From Candidimonas nitroreducens (GTDB lineage: Bacteria > Pseudomonadota > Gammaproteobacteria > Burkholderiales > Burkholderiaceae_B), in NCBI RefSeq assembly GCF_002209565.1, contig NZ_NJIH01000003.1:310001-374000 (forward strand): a stretch of DNA of 64,000 bases. The letters are read 5' to 3'. Made by a program: the position numbers and the translations under genes. The notes beneath the pieces are model-generated. The model made no database searches. It had not been told where the DNA came from and saw nothing but the letters and a program-made list of their open reading frames with translations. Numbering within the stretch: the first letter of the stretch is position 1; each line of letters opens with the position of its first letter. Shown here in pieces: positions 30,380 to 38,704 of this stretch.

Positions 30380-31300
30380 TTATGAAGGCAAAATGAAGAA
30401 TTGTTGCGATCGCCGTCGAGGCAGCTTGGCCTTCAAGACGCAGTTCGTGAGAATGCAATGGTCTACAAGCTCGTCCAATGTGTTCAGTGAGTGGATGTCA
30501 TGGATATGTACAAGATTCTGGAAACGCCGGATTTCGTTGGCAGTGCAGGCGCGGTGTGCGGCCTGCAGCAGGCCATTTTTTTGTAGACCCTGTGGATTGT
30601 CCGGGTGGATAAGTGCCAGCAGGGCTTCTATTCTGGAGACCTTGTCTCGCAAGTGCTCGAGTGCGTCCGCTTCAGTGTGCACGCCATATCGCTTCCAGGC
30701 TGGTTCGTGATGGAACAGGCGGTTGCGGAAGTGGCGCAGTGTCGCGACCAGATTGCGGGCATGGCCGAGCACGGTACTTGCCCGGGGTGCAGGCCATGGC
30801 CCTCGGAATACCGACGGCATATGTTTGGGCCAGATGAGGCCGCGTCCCATGAATTCCGCGTCCAGAAGGAATTCCCAGGTGGACAACTCCGTTTTTGCCA
30901 GCACTCCATCATGGTTGGGGGCGATATGGCCCTGAGTCCGGTGCCGGCTGCGGATTTCGTCAATATATTTGCGCGTAGCCTTGATGAAATTACCTCGGAG
31001 TGCTTGAACCGTACGGGGTGTTGCAGCTTCGTGGGTGTACGAGCGATGCCGTAACCGGGTGCCCGACCACCAAAATGTGCCTAGCTCGGCGACCAGCGCT
31101 TGATCAATAGCGTTGCGCAGGGTGATCTCTGCCATGTGTATCAAAGGATACAGTGCCCCGCAGACATGGGTGTTCCAAAGATATACGCCTATCAGTTCAA
31201 TATCGTTGGCCGGCCGGAATACGTTCTGGTAGCTGCTGAGGCGTTTGCTGCTGATGAGAGTTTTCGGCAGTATTGGGTTGTGTTGCGGGGGTGGAAGCAT
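30380..31300 (-). CDS. Abi-like protein with HEPN-type RNase motif
   Basis: 306 residues; base composition is clearly less GC-rich than its neighbours. The N-terminal segment (YLWNTHVCGALYPLIHMAEITLRNAIDQAL) and the later RHFRNRLFHHEP match the Abi-like family, where R-N-x3-H is the HEPN ribonuclease active site. Such proteins act in abortive phage infection or as toxins. No antitoxin partner is evident on the same strand. It lies alone between the glyoxylate LysR and allA, interrupting the purine cluster, consistent with acquisition by transfer. Confidence 0.75.
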   Translation of the reverse strand: MLPPPQHNPILPKTLISSKRLSSYQNVFRPANDIELIGVYLWNTHVCGALYPLIHMAEITLRNAIDQALVAELGTFWWSGTRLRHRSYTHEAATPRTVQALRGNFIKATRKYIDEIRSRHRTQGHIAPNHDGVLAKTELSTWEFLLDAEFMGRGLIWPKHMPSVFRGPWPAPRASTVLGHARNLVATLRHFRNRLFHHEPAWKRYGVHTEADALEHLRDKVSRIEALLALIHPDNPQGLQKNGLLQAAHRACTANEIRRFQNLVHIHDIHSLNTLDELVDHCILTNCVLKAKLPRRRSQQFFILPS

Positions 31301-31435
31301 AATGTGGAAGGTTTCCTATGCCTGGCAGGTCAGCCATTGACGCCGAAGAATACGGGCGGCTACAATTTCCAGGAAGGTTGGTGACGGCTTCCAATGGGCG
31401 CAAGCCTACGACCCGTCATGTAATACCTGACTTCA

Positions 31436-31465
31436 CCCCGGCCCAGAGCCGGGGATTTCATTTTT
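31436..31465 (+). terminator. Rho-independent terminator-like hairpin
   Basis: CCCCGGC (31436-31442) pairs with GCCGGGG (31448-31454), loop CCAGA, followed by ATTTCATTTTT. The T-run is on the plus strand although no plus-strand gene ends nearby. It may be the relic of a gene lost when the Abi gene arrived. The rest of 31301-31599 shows no supported gene. Confidence 0.5.
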
Positions 31466-31599
31466 CAAGTATGCGTCAGTGAGTCGTGCGGCGGAGAGCT
31501 GCATGGCGAATTCGGCATATGGGGAAACTCCCCTGCCTGGCGCAGCGGGAGTCGGGATGCTTGCGGTACGGGGCGGAAGTCGCGCCGCTCGAGTCCCGC

Positions 31600-32292
31600 T
31601 CAAGCCCCGCCCAGCGCCGCCTGTACTTCGGGCTTGGTTATCAACCCGGTTCGTTCCAGCTGCACCACGTCGCAGTTCTCGCCCGGTCCGTCGCGGTCTA
31701 TGACCAGGAAATCCGATACGTCGTCCAGCGCCATCAGCGGATGGTGCCAGACGCCGGCCGCGTAGTTCACGCCCTGGCTGCCGCGGCAGGCGTATACCCG
31801 GATGTCTTCCAGGCGCGGCGCGGGGCCGGCGGGGGCCACGGCCACCAGGTAGGGGCGGCCGGACAGCGGCACGAATGCCTGGCTGGCGCGCGGATGGCGC
31901 TCCATCATGCTGATCTCGAACGGCAGCGCCCGCGGCAGTCCGCGGAAAATCGATACGATCGCGCGGCCTTCCGCGCCCGGGTCGATGCGCGCCAGGTCGT
32001 GGTAGCGCTCGGTATTGCCCTCGTTGATCGAGAAATGCCGCGCCGCGGCTTCCGTCTCGATCACGTCGCCGAACGGCGCGAAGGATTCGCGTTCCAGCGC
32101 CTGTACCGTCAGCACAGCAGCCTTCATCATAGAAGCCTCTATCCCAGCAGCCTTCGGCACAGACGCATCCGACCCTGAAGCTTCCAACGCGCAACCATCA
32201 GGTATCGAAGCTTCCAACGCAGAATCATCCGGTGCCGAAGCCTTCAACGCAGAAGCATCCGGCACCGAAGCTTTCGACACAGAGCTCGTCAT
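31600..32292 (-). CDS. allA: Ureidoglycolate lyase with repetitive N-terminal extension
   Basis: 230 residues from the ATG at 32292, which overlaps the uraD stop (ATGA at 32289-32292). The conserved AllA domain begins at Met55/56 (32130): MKAAVLTVQALERESFAPFGDVIE, later VFVPL-type cupin segment and YAAGVWHHPLMAL. It cleaves ureidoglycolate to glyoxylate and urea. The first 54 residues are a degenerate 10-residue repeat (x-A-S-x-P-D-x-S-A-L) unlike any AllA. Either the overlap start is used and the repeat is translated, or translation begins at 32130 or 32127. Confidence 0.9.
   Translation of the reverse strand: MTSSVSKASVPDASALKASAPDDSALEASIPDGCALEASGSDASVPKAAGIEASMMKAAVLTVQALERESFAPFGDVIETEAAARHFSINEGNTERYHDLARIDPGAEGRAIVSIFRGLPRALPFEISMMERHPRASQAFVPLSGRPYLVAVAPAGPAPRLEDIRVYACRGSQGVNYAAGVWHHPLMALDDVSDFLVIDRDGPGENCDVVQLERTGLITKPEVQAALGGA
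32147..32292 (-). repeat. 30-bp tandem repeat in the 5' part of allA
   Basis: About five imperfect copies of a 30-bp unit; on the plus strand each begins near GAAGCTTCCAACGC at 32177, 32207, 32237 and 32267, with an earlier degenerate copy from 32147. The period is divisible by three, so copy-number changes keep the allA frame and only alter the length of the N-terminal extension. Confidence 0.85.
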
Positions 32293-32831
32293 TGCGCGGC
32301 CTCCTGGCCGAAACGCGCCTGCAGCCGCAGGCGCGCGATCTTGCCGATTTCGCGCAGGCAGGTGCGCAGTTCGGTATCGCGATCGTGTTGCAGGCGCGCT
32401 TCCATGGCCGCCATGATCTGGTAGCGATCCAGCCCCTTGACCGCGATTACGAAGGGAAAGCCGTGGCGCTCGCGGTAGGCCGCGTTCAGGCCGCGCAGGC
32501 GCTGCAGTTCTTCGGCGCTGCACTGATCCAGACCCGCGCCGCGCTGTTCCTGCGTGGAGTTTTGCGTCAGCGTGCCGCGGGCCGCTTCCTTGCCCGCCAG
32601 TTCCGGGTGGGCGGCGATCAGCGCCAGCTGGCGTTGCGGCCCCGCGGCGTCCACCGCTGCGACCATGGCCGCATGCAGCGCCGCTACGTCGGCGTAGGGC
32701 CGGGCCTGCCAGGCCTGTTCCGCGATCCAGGGAGAATGCTCGAAGATGTCTCCCAGGCAGGCCGTGAATTCAGCTTGCGGCATGTCGGACAGGTCGTCCA
32801 GCGTCAGGGTGGGGCTAGCGGTAGGCGTCAT
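32289..32831 (-). CDS. uraD: OHCU decarboxylase
   Basis: 180 residues from the ATG at 32831. The catalytic HPELAGKEA motif with its His, the preceding LALIAA and the later NAAYRERHGFPFVIAVKG are diagnostic of 2-oxo-4-hydroxy-4-carboxy-5-ureidoimidazoline decarboxylase. It gives S-allantoin in the third step of urate oxidation after PuuD and HiuH. It forms a two-gene operon with allA. There is no strong Shine-Dalgarno in front of the ATG, but longer starts enter non-family sequence. Confidence 0.95.
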   Translation of the reverse strand: MTPTASPTLTLDDLSDMPQAEFTACLGDIFEHSPWIAEQAWQARPYADVAALHAAMVAAVDAAGPQRQLALIAAHPELAGKEAARGTLTQNSTQEQRGAGLDQCSAEELQRLRGLNAAYRERHGFPFVIAVKGLDRYQIMAAMEARLQHDRDTELRTCLREIGKIARLRLQARFGQEAAQ

Positions 32832-32930
32832 GTTGCGTGGCAGTGTAGTTTGCCGGGCATGCGGCCCGGCTGCGCTGTTTCGGGCAGTGTAAGGCGTGCG
32901 CGGGCCGCGGGATAGTGCGTGGTTTTTATA

Positions 32931-32953
32931 GGGAATATATGCGGGAATGTATG
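32931..32953. promoter_or_regulatory. 12-bp-period direct repeat upstream of uraD
   Basis: GGGAATATATG (32931-32941) and GGGAATGTATG (32943-32953) lie about 100 bp upstream of uraD in the 322-bp gap shared with vapB. They may be an activator or repressor site for the uraD-allA operon. The rest of the gap up to 33087 shows nothing specific. Confidence 0.35.
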
Positions 32954-33087
32954 AAGTAATGAAATGGATCCGCAGATTGCTTGCCTGCGGCCGGTGACCC
33001 CATGCATCGGGCAGACACTTTCCGCGGCTCGGCCAGGAAAAGAGCCGAAGGACAAAGCGCCGCGCGAGGGCCAGGCTCTCCGCGAAA

Positions 33088-33133
33088 TTGACCATAGAGC
33101 CTGGGCGTATTACGATAACCAAAAACGTAATAC
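33088..33133 (+). promoter_or_regulatory. vapBC promoter with operator palindrome
   Basis: TTGACC (33088-33093), 17-bp spacer, TACGAT (33111-33116). An inverted repeat GTATTACG (33107-33114) and CGTAATAC (33126-33133) overlaps the -10 and start site, the typical place where a VapBC complex represses its own operon. Confidence 0.7.
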
Positions 33134-33153
33134 TTTCACCATGGAGGTGCGCC

Positions 33154-33399
33154 ATGACAGATGCCACCACCCTGACATCCAAGGGGCAGGTAACCGTTCC
33201 CCGGGAGATACGACAGCGCATGGGGCTGGAGCCCGGCGACAAGATGACCTTCTCCCTGCTCAGCGATGGAACCCTGGTAGTGCGCCCTAAATTGCGGCGC
33301 GTGACAGACTTGGCTGGGCTGCTGCATAAGCCAGGCAGGGCCCCGGTGCTGCTCGAGGATATGACGGTTGATTTGTCGGCCGATGACATCGCCTCATGA
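33154..33399 (+). CDS. vapB: Antitoxin, AbrB/MazE-type (VapB)
   Basis: 81 residues from the ATG at 33154 preceded by GGAGG (33143-33147). The N-terminal swapped-hairpin DNA-binding motif LTSKGQVTVPREIRQRMGLEPGDKM is textbook AbrB/SpoVT. The C-terminal part (DLSADDIAS) would wrap the toxin. Overlaps vapC by ATGA. Neutralises the PIN toxin and autoregulates through the palindrome at 33107-33133. Confidence 0.92.
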   Translation: MTDATTLTSKGQVTVPREIRQRMGLEPGDKMTFSLLSDGTLVVRPKLRRVTDLAGLLHKPGRAPVLLEDMTVDLSADDIAS

Positions 33400-33800
33400 G
33401 CATCGCCCTAGACACGAACGTGCTCGTCCGGCTTTTGACTCGCGACGATGAAGCCCAGTGCGCGGCAGCGGTTCGCATCGTGCAGGCTGCTGCGACAGAG
33501 GGCGCACCGGCCCTGATTTCATCGGGTGTGCTGCTCGAGACGGAGTGGGTGCTGCGCAGCCGCTACAAGCTTTTACCGGCGGAGATCCGGCGGGCCTTCA
33601 ATGCGATTCTGGAGACGCATGAGCTCATCGTGCAAGAGCCTGCTGTTCTGGAGGAAGCTCTCGAGCTATGGCGCAACGTGCCTGGCGCCGACTTCGCCGA
33701 TTGCATGCATGTTGCCAATGCAGTTCAGCATGTACGTACCCTGGCCACTTTCGATCAAGCTGCAGCCCGGCTGCCGGGCGCGGCAATCATTTCCCTTTGA
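33396..33800 (+). CDS. vapC: PIN-domain toxin ribonuclease (VapC)
   Basis: 134 residues. The PIN-domain acidic residues are all visible: LDTNVLVRLL (Asp6), ETEWVL (Glu), ADFADCMH (Asp) and ATFDQAA (Asp). VapC toxins cleave tRNA or rRNA when the antitoxin is degraded. It forms a complete module with vapB. Its location beside uraD and opposite the Abi gene marks this part of the purine cluster as an insertion hot spot. Confidence 0.92.
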   Translation: MSIALDTNVLVRLLTRDDEAQCAAAVRIVQAAATEGAPALISSGVLLETEWVLRSRYKLLPAEIRRAFNAILETHELIVQEPAVLEEALELWRNVPGADFADCMHVANAVQHVRTLATFDQAAARLPGAAIISL

Positions 33801-33809
33801 GCAGATATG

Positions 33810-33973
33810 GGGCCTATTCACACTAAGAGGGGTTACTCCTTTGTCTTTGTTGGTGTGAACGAGCCCTAGTCCAAATTCGGTGCAAATGTTTTACCGAATT
33901 TTCACGGTGTACCCAATGCCGCGCCTTTAAAGGCGCGGCGGGTGTAAACATCTGAACCAAGAACGCCCTAGTC
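33810..33973. repeat. Composite palindromic repeat block (family B copy 2 plus others)
   Basis: The 211-bp gap after vapC is packed with four structures. GGGCCTATTCACAC (33810-33823) pairs with GTGTGAACGAGCCC (33853-33866), 11 of 14, and shares CTAAGAGGGG with the hairpin at 14863. AAATTCGGT (33873-33881) pairs exactly with ACCGAATTT (33893-33901). GCCGCGCCTTTAAAGGCGCGGC (33918-33939) is a perfect 22-bp palindrome. GGTGTAAACATCTGAAC (from 33941) resembles family C at 51556. CCCTAGTCC occurs twice (33864 and 33967 region). Confidence 0.7.
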
Positions 33974-34011
33974 CGCAAGGGGTTATGCTGCGCCCGGGTT
34001 CCGCTGCGGGT

Positions 34012-35400
34012 TCAGATGGCCCAGCCGCCCAGGTAGAACACCGCCAGCGCTGCGGCGATGCCGACGGTGCCGAGGTTCAGGCGGCGCCATTCGCCGGCGG
34101 CGATGCGGCCTATTACCAGGGTGCAGAAGCCCAGCATGATGCCCGTGACGATATTGCAGCTGAGCACGATGAACACCGCGCAGGCCAGGCCCGACATGGC
34201 GTCCACCATGTCTTCCATGTCCAGCCGGCGCAGGCTGCCCAGCATCAGCAGGCCCACGTACATCAGTGCGGGCGCCGTGGCGTAGGCGGGCACCAGTCCG
34301 GCCAGCGGCGAGACGAAGATCAGCGCCAGGAACAGCACGCCGACCACTGCCGAGGCCAGGCCGGTCTTGGCGCCGGCCGCGACCCCGGCCGCCGATTCGA
34401 TGTAGGCCGCTGCGGGGGCGCCGCCGAACAGCGACGAGAAGATCGAGCTGACCGAGTCCGCGGTCAGGGCGCGGCCGCCGTTGATGATGCGGCCCTGCTC
34501 GTCGAGCTGCCCGGCCTGGCCGGCCACGGCGCGTATCGTGCCGGTGGCGTCGAACACCGCCGTCATCACCAGCGCCAGCACGCTGGGGATCACCGCCGCC
34601 GACAGCGCGCCCTTCAGATCCATGGCGCCGATCAGCGAGGCGTGGCCCGGCGCCGCCAGCGAGGGCAGGGCGAAGATGCCGTGGAACTTCACGTGCGGAT
34701 CGAAGGCCAGGCCGAAGGCCGACAAGGCCAGGATGACGATCAGTATGCTGCCCGGCACGCGGCGCCGTTCCAGGCCGAAGATGGCCGCCAGGCCTACCAC
34801 CGAGGCCAGGGCCGGCAGCGCGTTCAGGTGGCCCAGCGCCACCGGCAGGCCCGGCCCGGGGTTCTTGACGATCAGCCCCACGCCGTTGGAGGCGATCAGC
34901 AGCAGGAACAGGCCTATGCCCACGCCCGTGCCGTGCGCCACGCCGGCCGGCAGGTTGCGCAATATCCACGAGCGCACGCCGGTGACGGAAATCGCCGTGA
35001 ACACCAGGCCCATCAGGAATATGGCCCCCAGCACCACGGGCGGCGCCATGCCCTTGCCCAGCGCCAGGTCGAAGGCGGTGAAGGCCGTCAGGGATATGGC
35101 ACAGCCGATCGCGATCGGCAGGTTGGCCCACAGCCCCATCAGCAGCGAGCCGAAGGCCGTGGTCAGGCATACGGCGATGAATACCGCCGAAGTGTCGAAG
35201 CCGGCCTTGCCGTACATCGAGGGTACGACGAACACCGAGTACACCATTGCGAGGAAGGTCGTGAGCCCCGCCAGGGTTTCCTGGCGCAGCGAAGAGCCGC
35301 GCGCGCCGATGCCGAAATAAGCTTCCAGGCGCCGGCGCAGCCCGGGCGGTGCGGCCGCGACGCCTGCTGCGGGGGTAAGTATGTATTCTTGGTCTGCCAT
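34012..35400 (-). CDS. AzgA/PbuG-type purine permease (adenine/guanine/hypoxanthine)
   Basis: 462 residues with 12-14 membrane segments, inner membrane. AzgA-like features are [23 protein letters not shown] at the first helix, the helix-8 region [20 protein letters not shown] and the helix-10 region [18 protein letters not shown]. The usual NPS motif reads VPS. It takes up hypoxanthine, guanine or adenine by proton symport. With xdhABC and guaD next door it provides substrate for purine catabolism. Confidence 0.9.
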   Translation of the reverse strand: MADQEYILTPAAGVAAAPPGLRRRLEAYFGIGARGSSLRQETLAGLTTFLAMVYSVFVVPSMYGKAGFDTSAVFIAVCLTTAFGSLLMGLWANLPIAIGCAISLTAFTAFDLALGKGMAPPVVLGAIFLMGLVFTAISVTGVRSWILRNLPAGVAHGTGVGIGLFLLLIASNGVGLIVKNPGPGLPVALGHLNALPALASVVGLAAIFGLERRRVPGSILIVILALSAFGLAFDPHVKFHGIFALPSLAAPGHASLIGAMDLKGALSAAVIPSVLALVMTAVFDATGTIRAVAGQAGQLDEQGRIINGGRALTADSVSSIFSSLFGGAPAAAYIESAAGVAAGAKTGLASAVVGVLFLALIFVSPLAGLVPAYATAPALMYVGLLMLGSLRRLDMEDMVDAMSGLACAVFIVLSCNIVTGIMLGFCTLVIGRIAAGEWRRLNLGTVGIAAALAVFYLGGWAI

Positions 35401-35946
35401 TTCTTCTAGCTCCTTTATCAGCGTGCTGAAACGGGCGCCTGGGCCGCGTCATCAGGTATGCTCGTGCCGTCCTTTCGAGTGACGGCTGGCCTGGTCTGTG
35501 TAGTCCATGTCGTTGCGGGCGTCGGCATGCCGCGGGCCTTGTCGGGTGCCGCGGCATGCCGGCGTTTCTGACGCGTAGGGAATGAGTCTGGCGTCCCTGT
35601 TTGCCCGGCTCTCGAGCCAGTCGGACAGGGCACTAATGCGGGAGACTGCGCCGCCCGTGCTTCACGGGCGTGGCGCCTGCCCGTATGCCTGCGCCTTGAA
35701 TAGGGCTGGCGTGCCGGGAATGGCCGCTGCGCCGCCGCGGGTAAGCGGCATGGCCGGGCCTGGGGCCGCCCCCGATCATGGGGCCGCCGTTTGCATCTTT
35801 GCCGTTACGGCGAAGGCGCCGTGTGTCTCCTCGCGTTTTTCGGCAGCCGGCAAGCCGGCTGCGGCTTTCTCTGCCGGATCGCGTTTCTTGCGAGGCCATT
35901 CTATCGGCGCATGCCGCGATCCTGCGTATGCCCGAGATGATGATGA
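35401..35946. other. 546-bp leader region upstream of the AzgA-like gene
   Basis: No gene supported. A 13-bp perfect hairpin, CGGCATGCCGCGG (35523-35535) with CCGCGGCATGCCG (35549-35561), lies 123 bp upstream of the permease start. A segment around 35592-35635 (CCTGTTTGCCCGGCTCTC) resembles family A palindromes, and CGCCCGTG/CACGGGCG forms another hairpin near 35652-35670. The long leader could carry post-transcriptional control. Confidence 0.45.
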
Positions 35947-36912
35947 CTATCCATCTGTGGTGATAATGGCCGCACCCGCTTGCGGCGCGCTTTCCGTCAG
36001 GCCCAGCGCAACCTCGGCGACCAGGCGGCGCAGCCAGGTTACCTCGGGCGCGTGATGGGTGCGTTCGTGCCAGAGCTGGTAGAAGCGCATGGGGGGGAAC
36101 TCGACGGGGGCGGGCAGCACGCGCACCGGCAGGTGGCGCGCATAGTGCTGCGCGAACTGGCGGCCGGTGGTGAACACCAGGTCGGTGGACATCAGTATGT
36201 AGGGTACCAGCCCGAAATACGGGATGGTCATGTGGATGTTGCGATGCAGGCCGCGCTCGGCCAGCTGGCCGTCTATGAAGCTGCTGCGTTCGGACACGTA
36301 GGGCGTGGGCGCCAGGTGGCGCAGTTCCAGGTAGTGCCTGAGCGAGATGCCGCGTTCGGCCAGCGGGTGCTGGGCGCCCAGCATGCACACCACCTCGTCG
36401 TCGAACAGGCGCGATATGTGCAGCTGCGGCGGCGGCTCCAGCCAGTTGCCGATGACTACGTCGAGATCGCCGTTTTCCAGCGCCGCCTGGTAGTCGTAGT
36501 CGGCGTTGATGGGCTGCACGGTCAGCCGGGCCTGCGGCGCCAGGCGGCACAGCGCCTCGGCGATATTGGGCAGGAACAGCGCGTCGAGATAATCGGGTGC
36601 GCCCAGCCGGAAGCTGCGCGTGGAGGTGTGCGGGTCGAACTCGCCGGCCGGCCGGGTGATGCGGTCTATGGCCTGCAGCGCCTCGCCGGCATAGGCCAGC
36701 AGCTCGCGGGCGCGTTCGGTGGCCACCATGCCGGCCTTGCCGCGCACCAGCAGCACGTCGCCCGTGATGTCGCGCAGCCGGCGCAGTGAATTGCTGACTG
36801 CGGGCTGCGACAGGCCCAGCTTCATGGCCGTGCGCGAAACGCTCTGCTCGGTCAGCAGCACGTGCAGCACGCGCAGCAGGGAGGTCTCCAGGAGTTCGCG
36901 TTGTCGTTCCAT
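35947..36912 (-). CDS. LysR-family transcriptional regulator
   Basis: 321 residues. The N-terminal helix-turn-helix (LTEQSVSRTAMKLGLSQPAVSNSLRRLRDITGDVLLVRG) and a NodD/LinR-like effector domain are present. It is divergent from xdhA (298-bp interval, 36913-37210) and upstream of the AzgA-like gene in the same direction. It closely resembles the LysR at 44419 (shared LDVVIGNW, DLVFTT and FPPMRFYQLWH). Likely regulator of xdhABC. Confidence 0.92.
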   Translation of the reverse strand: MERQRELLETSLLRVLHVLLTEQSVSRTAMKLGLSQPAVSNSLRRLRDITGDVLLVRGKAGMVATERARELLAYAGEALQAIDRITRPAGEFDPHTSTRSFRLGAPDYLDALFLPNIAEALCRLAPQARLTVQPINADYDYQAALENGDLDVVIGNWLEPPPQLHISRLFDDEVVCMLGAQHPLAERGISLRHYLELRHLAPTPYVSERSSFIDGQLAERGLHRNIHMTIPYFGLVPYILMSTDLVFTTGRQFAQHYARHLPVRVLPAPVEFPPMRFYQLWHERTHHAPEVTWLRRLVAEVALGLTESAPQAGAAIITTDG

Positions 36913-37210
36913 CGGGCTTATTATGGTGTGCAGGCGCGGCGTTTGTCCACGGCGGGCGTACGGCGCGGGTGGGTAAATAGGCTTGCGGTAGGCTTGCGGC
37001 GTTGCGGCGGGCTCCCTTTATCAGGGAAATCCCGAGGCCGGCGTGGCCCGCCCCGTTCCCCCTGGCCGGCGGTGATACGCACCATCACGGGCCGTGAATG
37101 CCGCCGGCAGTCTTGCGATGCTATCTTCAATCCGCTGCGTCGGACAGCCCCCGCAACCTCGGGCGGCCGCCTGTCCGGAGCGCAGGATCCTCGACGAAGA
37201 AGGGCAGGCC

Positions 37211-38692
37211 ATGGAGACGCAGAATATCCGCTTTTATCATCGCGGCAAGGTGCAGGAAATCGGCGGCAGCGCCGCGACCCGCACTGTGCTGCAGTACCTG
37301 CGCGAAGACGCGCACTGCACCGGTACCAAAGAAGGCTGCGCCGAGGGTGATTGCGGCGCCTGTACCGTGGTGGTGGGCGAGCTCGATGCCCATGGCGCGG
37401 TGCAGCTGCGCGCCGTCAATGCCTGCATCCAGTTCCTGCCCACGCTCGACGGCAAGGCGCTGTACAGCGTCGAAGACCTGCGCCAGCCCGACGGCTCGCT
37501 GCATCCGGTGCAGCAGGCGCTGGTCGATTGCCACGGCTCGCAATGCGGCTTCTGTACGCCGGGCTTCGTGATGTCGCTGTGGGGCATGTACCTGGATCAC
37601 CAGCCCGGCGACCCCATACCCGCGCGTGCGCAGATCGACGACGTGCTGTCGGGCAACCTGTGCCGCTGCACCGGCTATCGCCCCATCGTCGACGCCGCCC
37701 AGGCCATGTTCGACCTGCCCGCGGTGCCGTTCGACCGCGCGGCGCTGGCCGCGCAGCTGCGCGCGCTGCAGCGTGGCGACACCTTCACCTATCAATGCGG
37801 CGAGCAGGCCTTCCATGCCCCGCGTACGCTGGACGAACTGGCGCGGCTGCGCCTCGAGCACCCCGATGCGCGCATGCTGGCCGGCAGCACCGACGTGGGC
37901 TTGTGGGTCACCAAGCAGATGCGCGACCTGCCCGAACTCATTTATATCGGCCAGGTGGCCGAACTGCGCGAGATCCGTGCAGACGCCGGCTGGCTCTACA
38001 TCGGCGCCGGCGCGCTGCTGAACGACGCCTACGGCGCGCTGTCCGCGCGCTACCCTGAACTGGCCGAACTGCACCGGCGCTTTGCCTCTTACCCCATCCG
38101 CAATGCCGGCACGCTGGGCGGCAATGTGGCCAATGGCTCGCCCATCGGCGATTCCGCGCCGGCCCTGATCGCCCTGGGCGCGCGCATCGTGCTGCGCTGC
38201 GGCGAACGCGAGCGCGACATGCCGCTGGAAGATTTCTACCTGGCCTACCAGAAAAACGCCCTGGAGCGCGGCGAATTCGTGCAGGGCCTGCGCGTGCCGC
38301 TGCCCCACGACGGCCAGCGCTTCCGCACCTACAAGCTGTCCAAGCGCTACGACCAGGACATTTCCGCCGTGTGCGCGGCCTTTGCCGTGACGCTGCAGGA
38401 CGGCAAGGTGCAGCAGGCGCGCATCGCCTTCGGCGGCATGGCGGCCACCTCCAAGCGCGCCGCGGCGGCCGAACAGGCCCTGGCCGGCCGCGACTGGGAC
38501 GAAGCCGCCGCGCGACTGGCCATGCAGGCCCTGGCGCAGGACTACAGCCCCTTGTCGGACATGCGCGCCAGCAGCGCCTACCGGGTCGCGGCGGCGCAGA
38601 ATCTGCTGTACCGCTTTTATCTCGAGACCCGCCCGCAGGACGCGCTGGCCGAGGACGCAGTGAACGTCTATGCCGCCGTTGCGGCAGCGTAA
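37211..38692 (+). CDS. xdhA: Xanthine dehydrogenase small subunit (2Fe-2S/FAD)
   Basis: 493 residues from the ATG at 37211; upstream in-frame starts add a non-family tail. First cluster ligands are Cys43, Cys48, Cys51 and Cys72 ([11 protein letters not shown]); the second cluster uses QCGFC (112, 115) and CRC (151, 153). An FAD-binding domain ([34 protein letters not shown]) and a CO-dehydrogenase flavoprotein C-terminal domain follow. It passes electrons from the molybdenum centre of XdhB to NAD+. First gene of xdhABC. Confidence 0.97.
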   Translation: METQNIRFYHRGKVQEIGGSAATRTVLQYLREDAHCTGTKEGCAEGDCGACTVVVGELDAHGAVQLRAVNACIQFLPTLDGKALYSVEDLRQPDGSLHPVQQALVDCHGSQCGFCTPGFVMSLWGMYLDHQPGDPIPARAQIDDVLSGNLCRCTGYRPIVDAAQAMFDLPAVPFDRAALAAQLRALQRGDTFTYQCGEQAFHAPRTLDELARLRLEHPDARMLAGSTDVGLWVTKQMRDLPELIYIGQVAELREIRADAGWLYIGAGALLNDAYGALSARYPELAELHRRFASYPIRNAGTLGGNVANGSPIGDSAPALIALGARIVLRCGERERDMPLEDFYLAYQKNALERGEFVQGLRVPLPHDGQRFRTYKLSKRYDQDISAVCAAFAVTLQDGKVQQARIAFGGMAATSKRAAAAEQALAGRDWDEAAARLAMQALAQDYSPLSDMRASSAYRVAAAQNLLYRFYLETRPQDALAEDAVNVYAAVAAA

Positions 38693-38704
38693 GGAGAGGC
38701 CACC

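Noticed and set aside
31318-31482. Possible 54-residue plus-strand ORF with GGAAGG before its ATG
   Set aside because: It runs through the terminator-like hairpin at 31436-31465, has no recognisable features and would need a promoter inside the Abi gene region.
32147-32292. 30-bp repeats considered as a CRISPR array
   Set aside because: The units are directly adjacent with no spacers and lie in a coding frame; it is a minisatellite.
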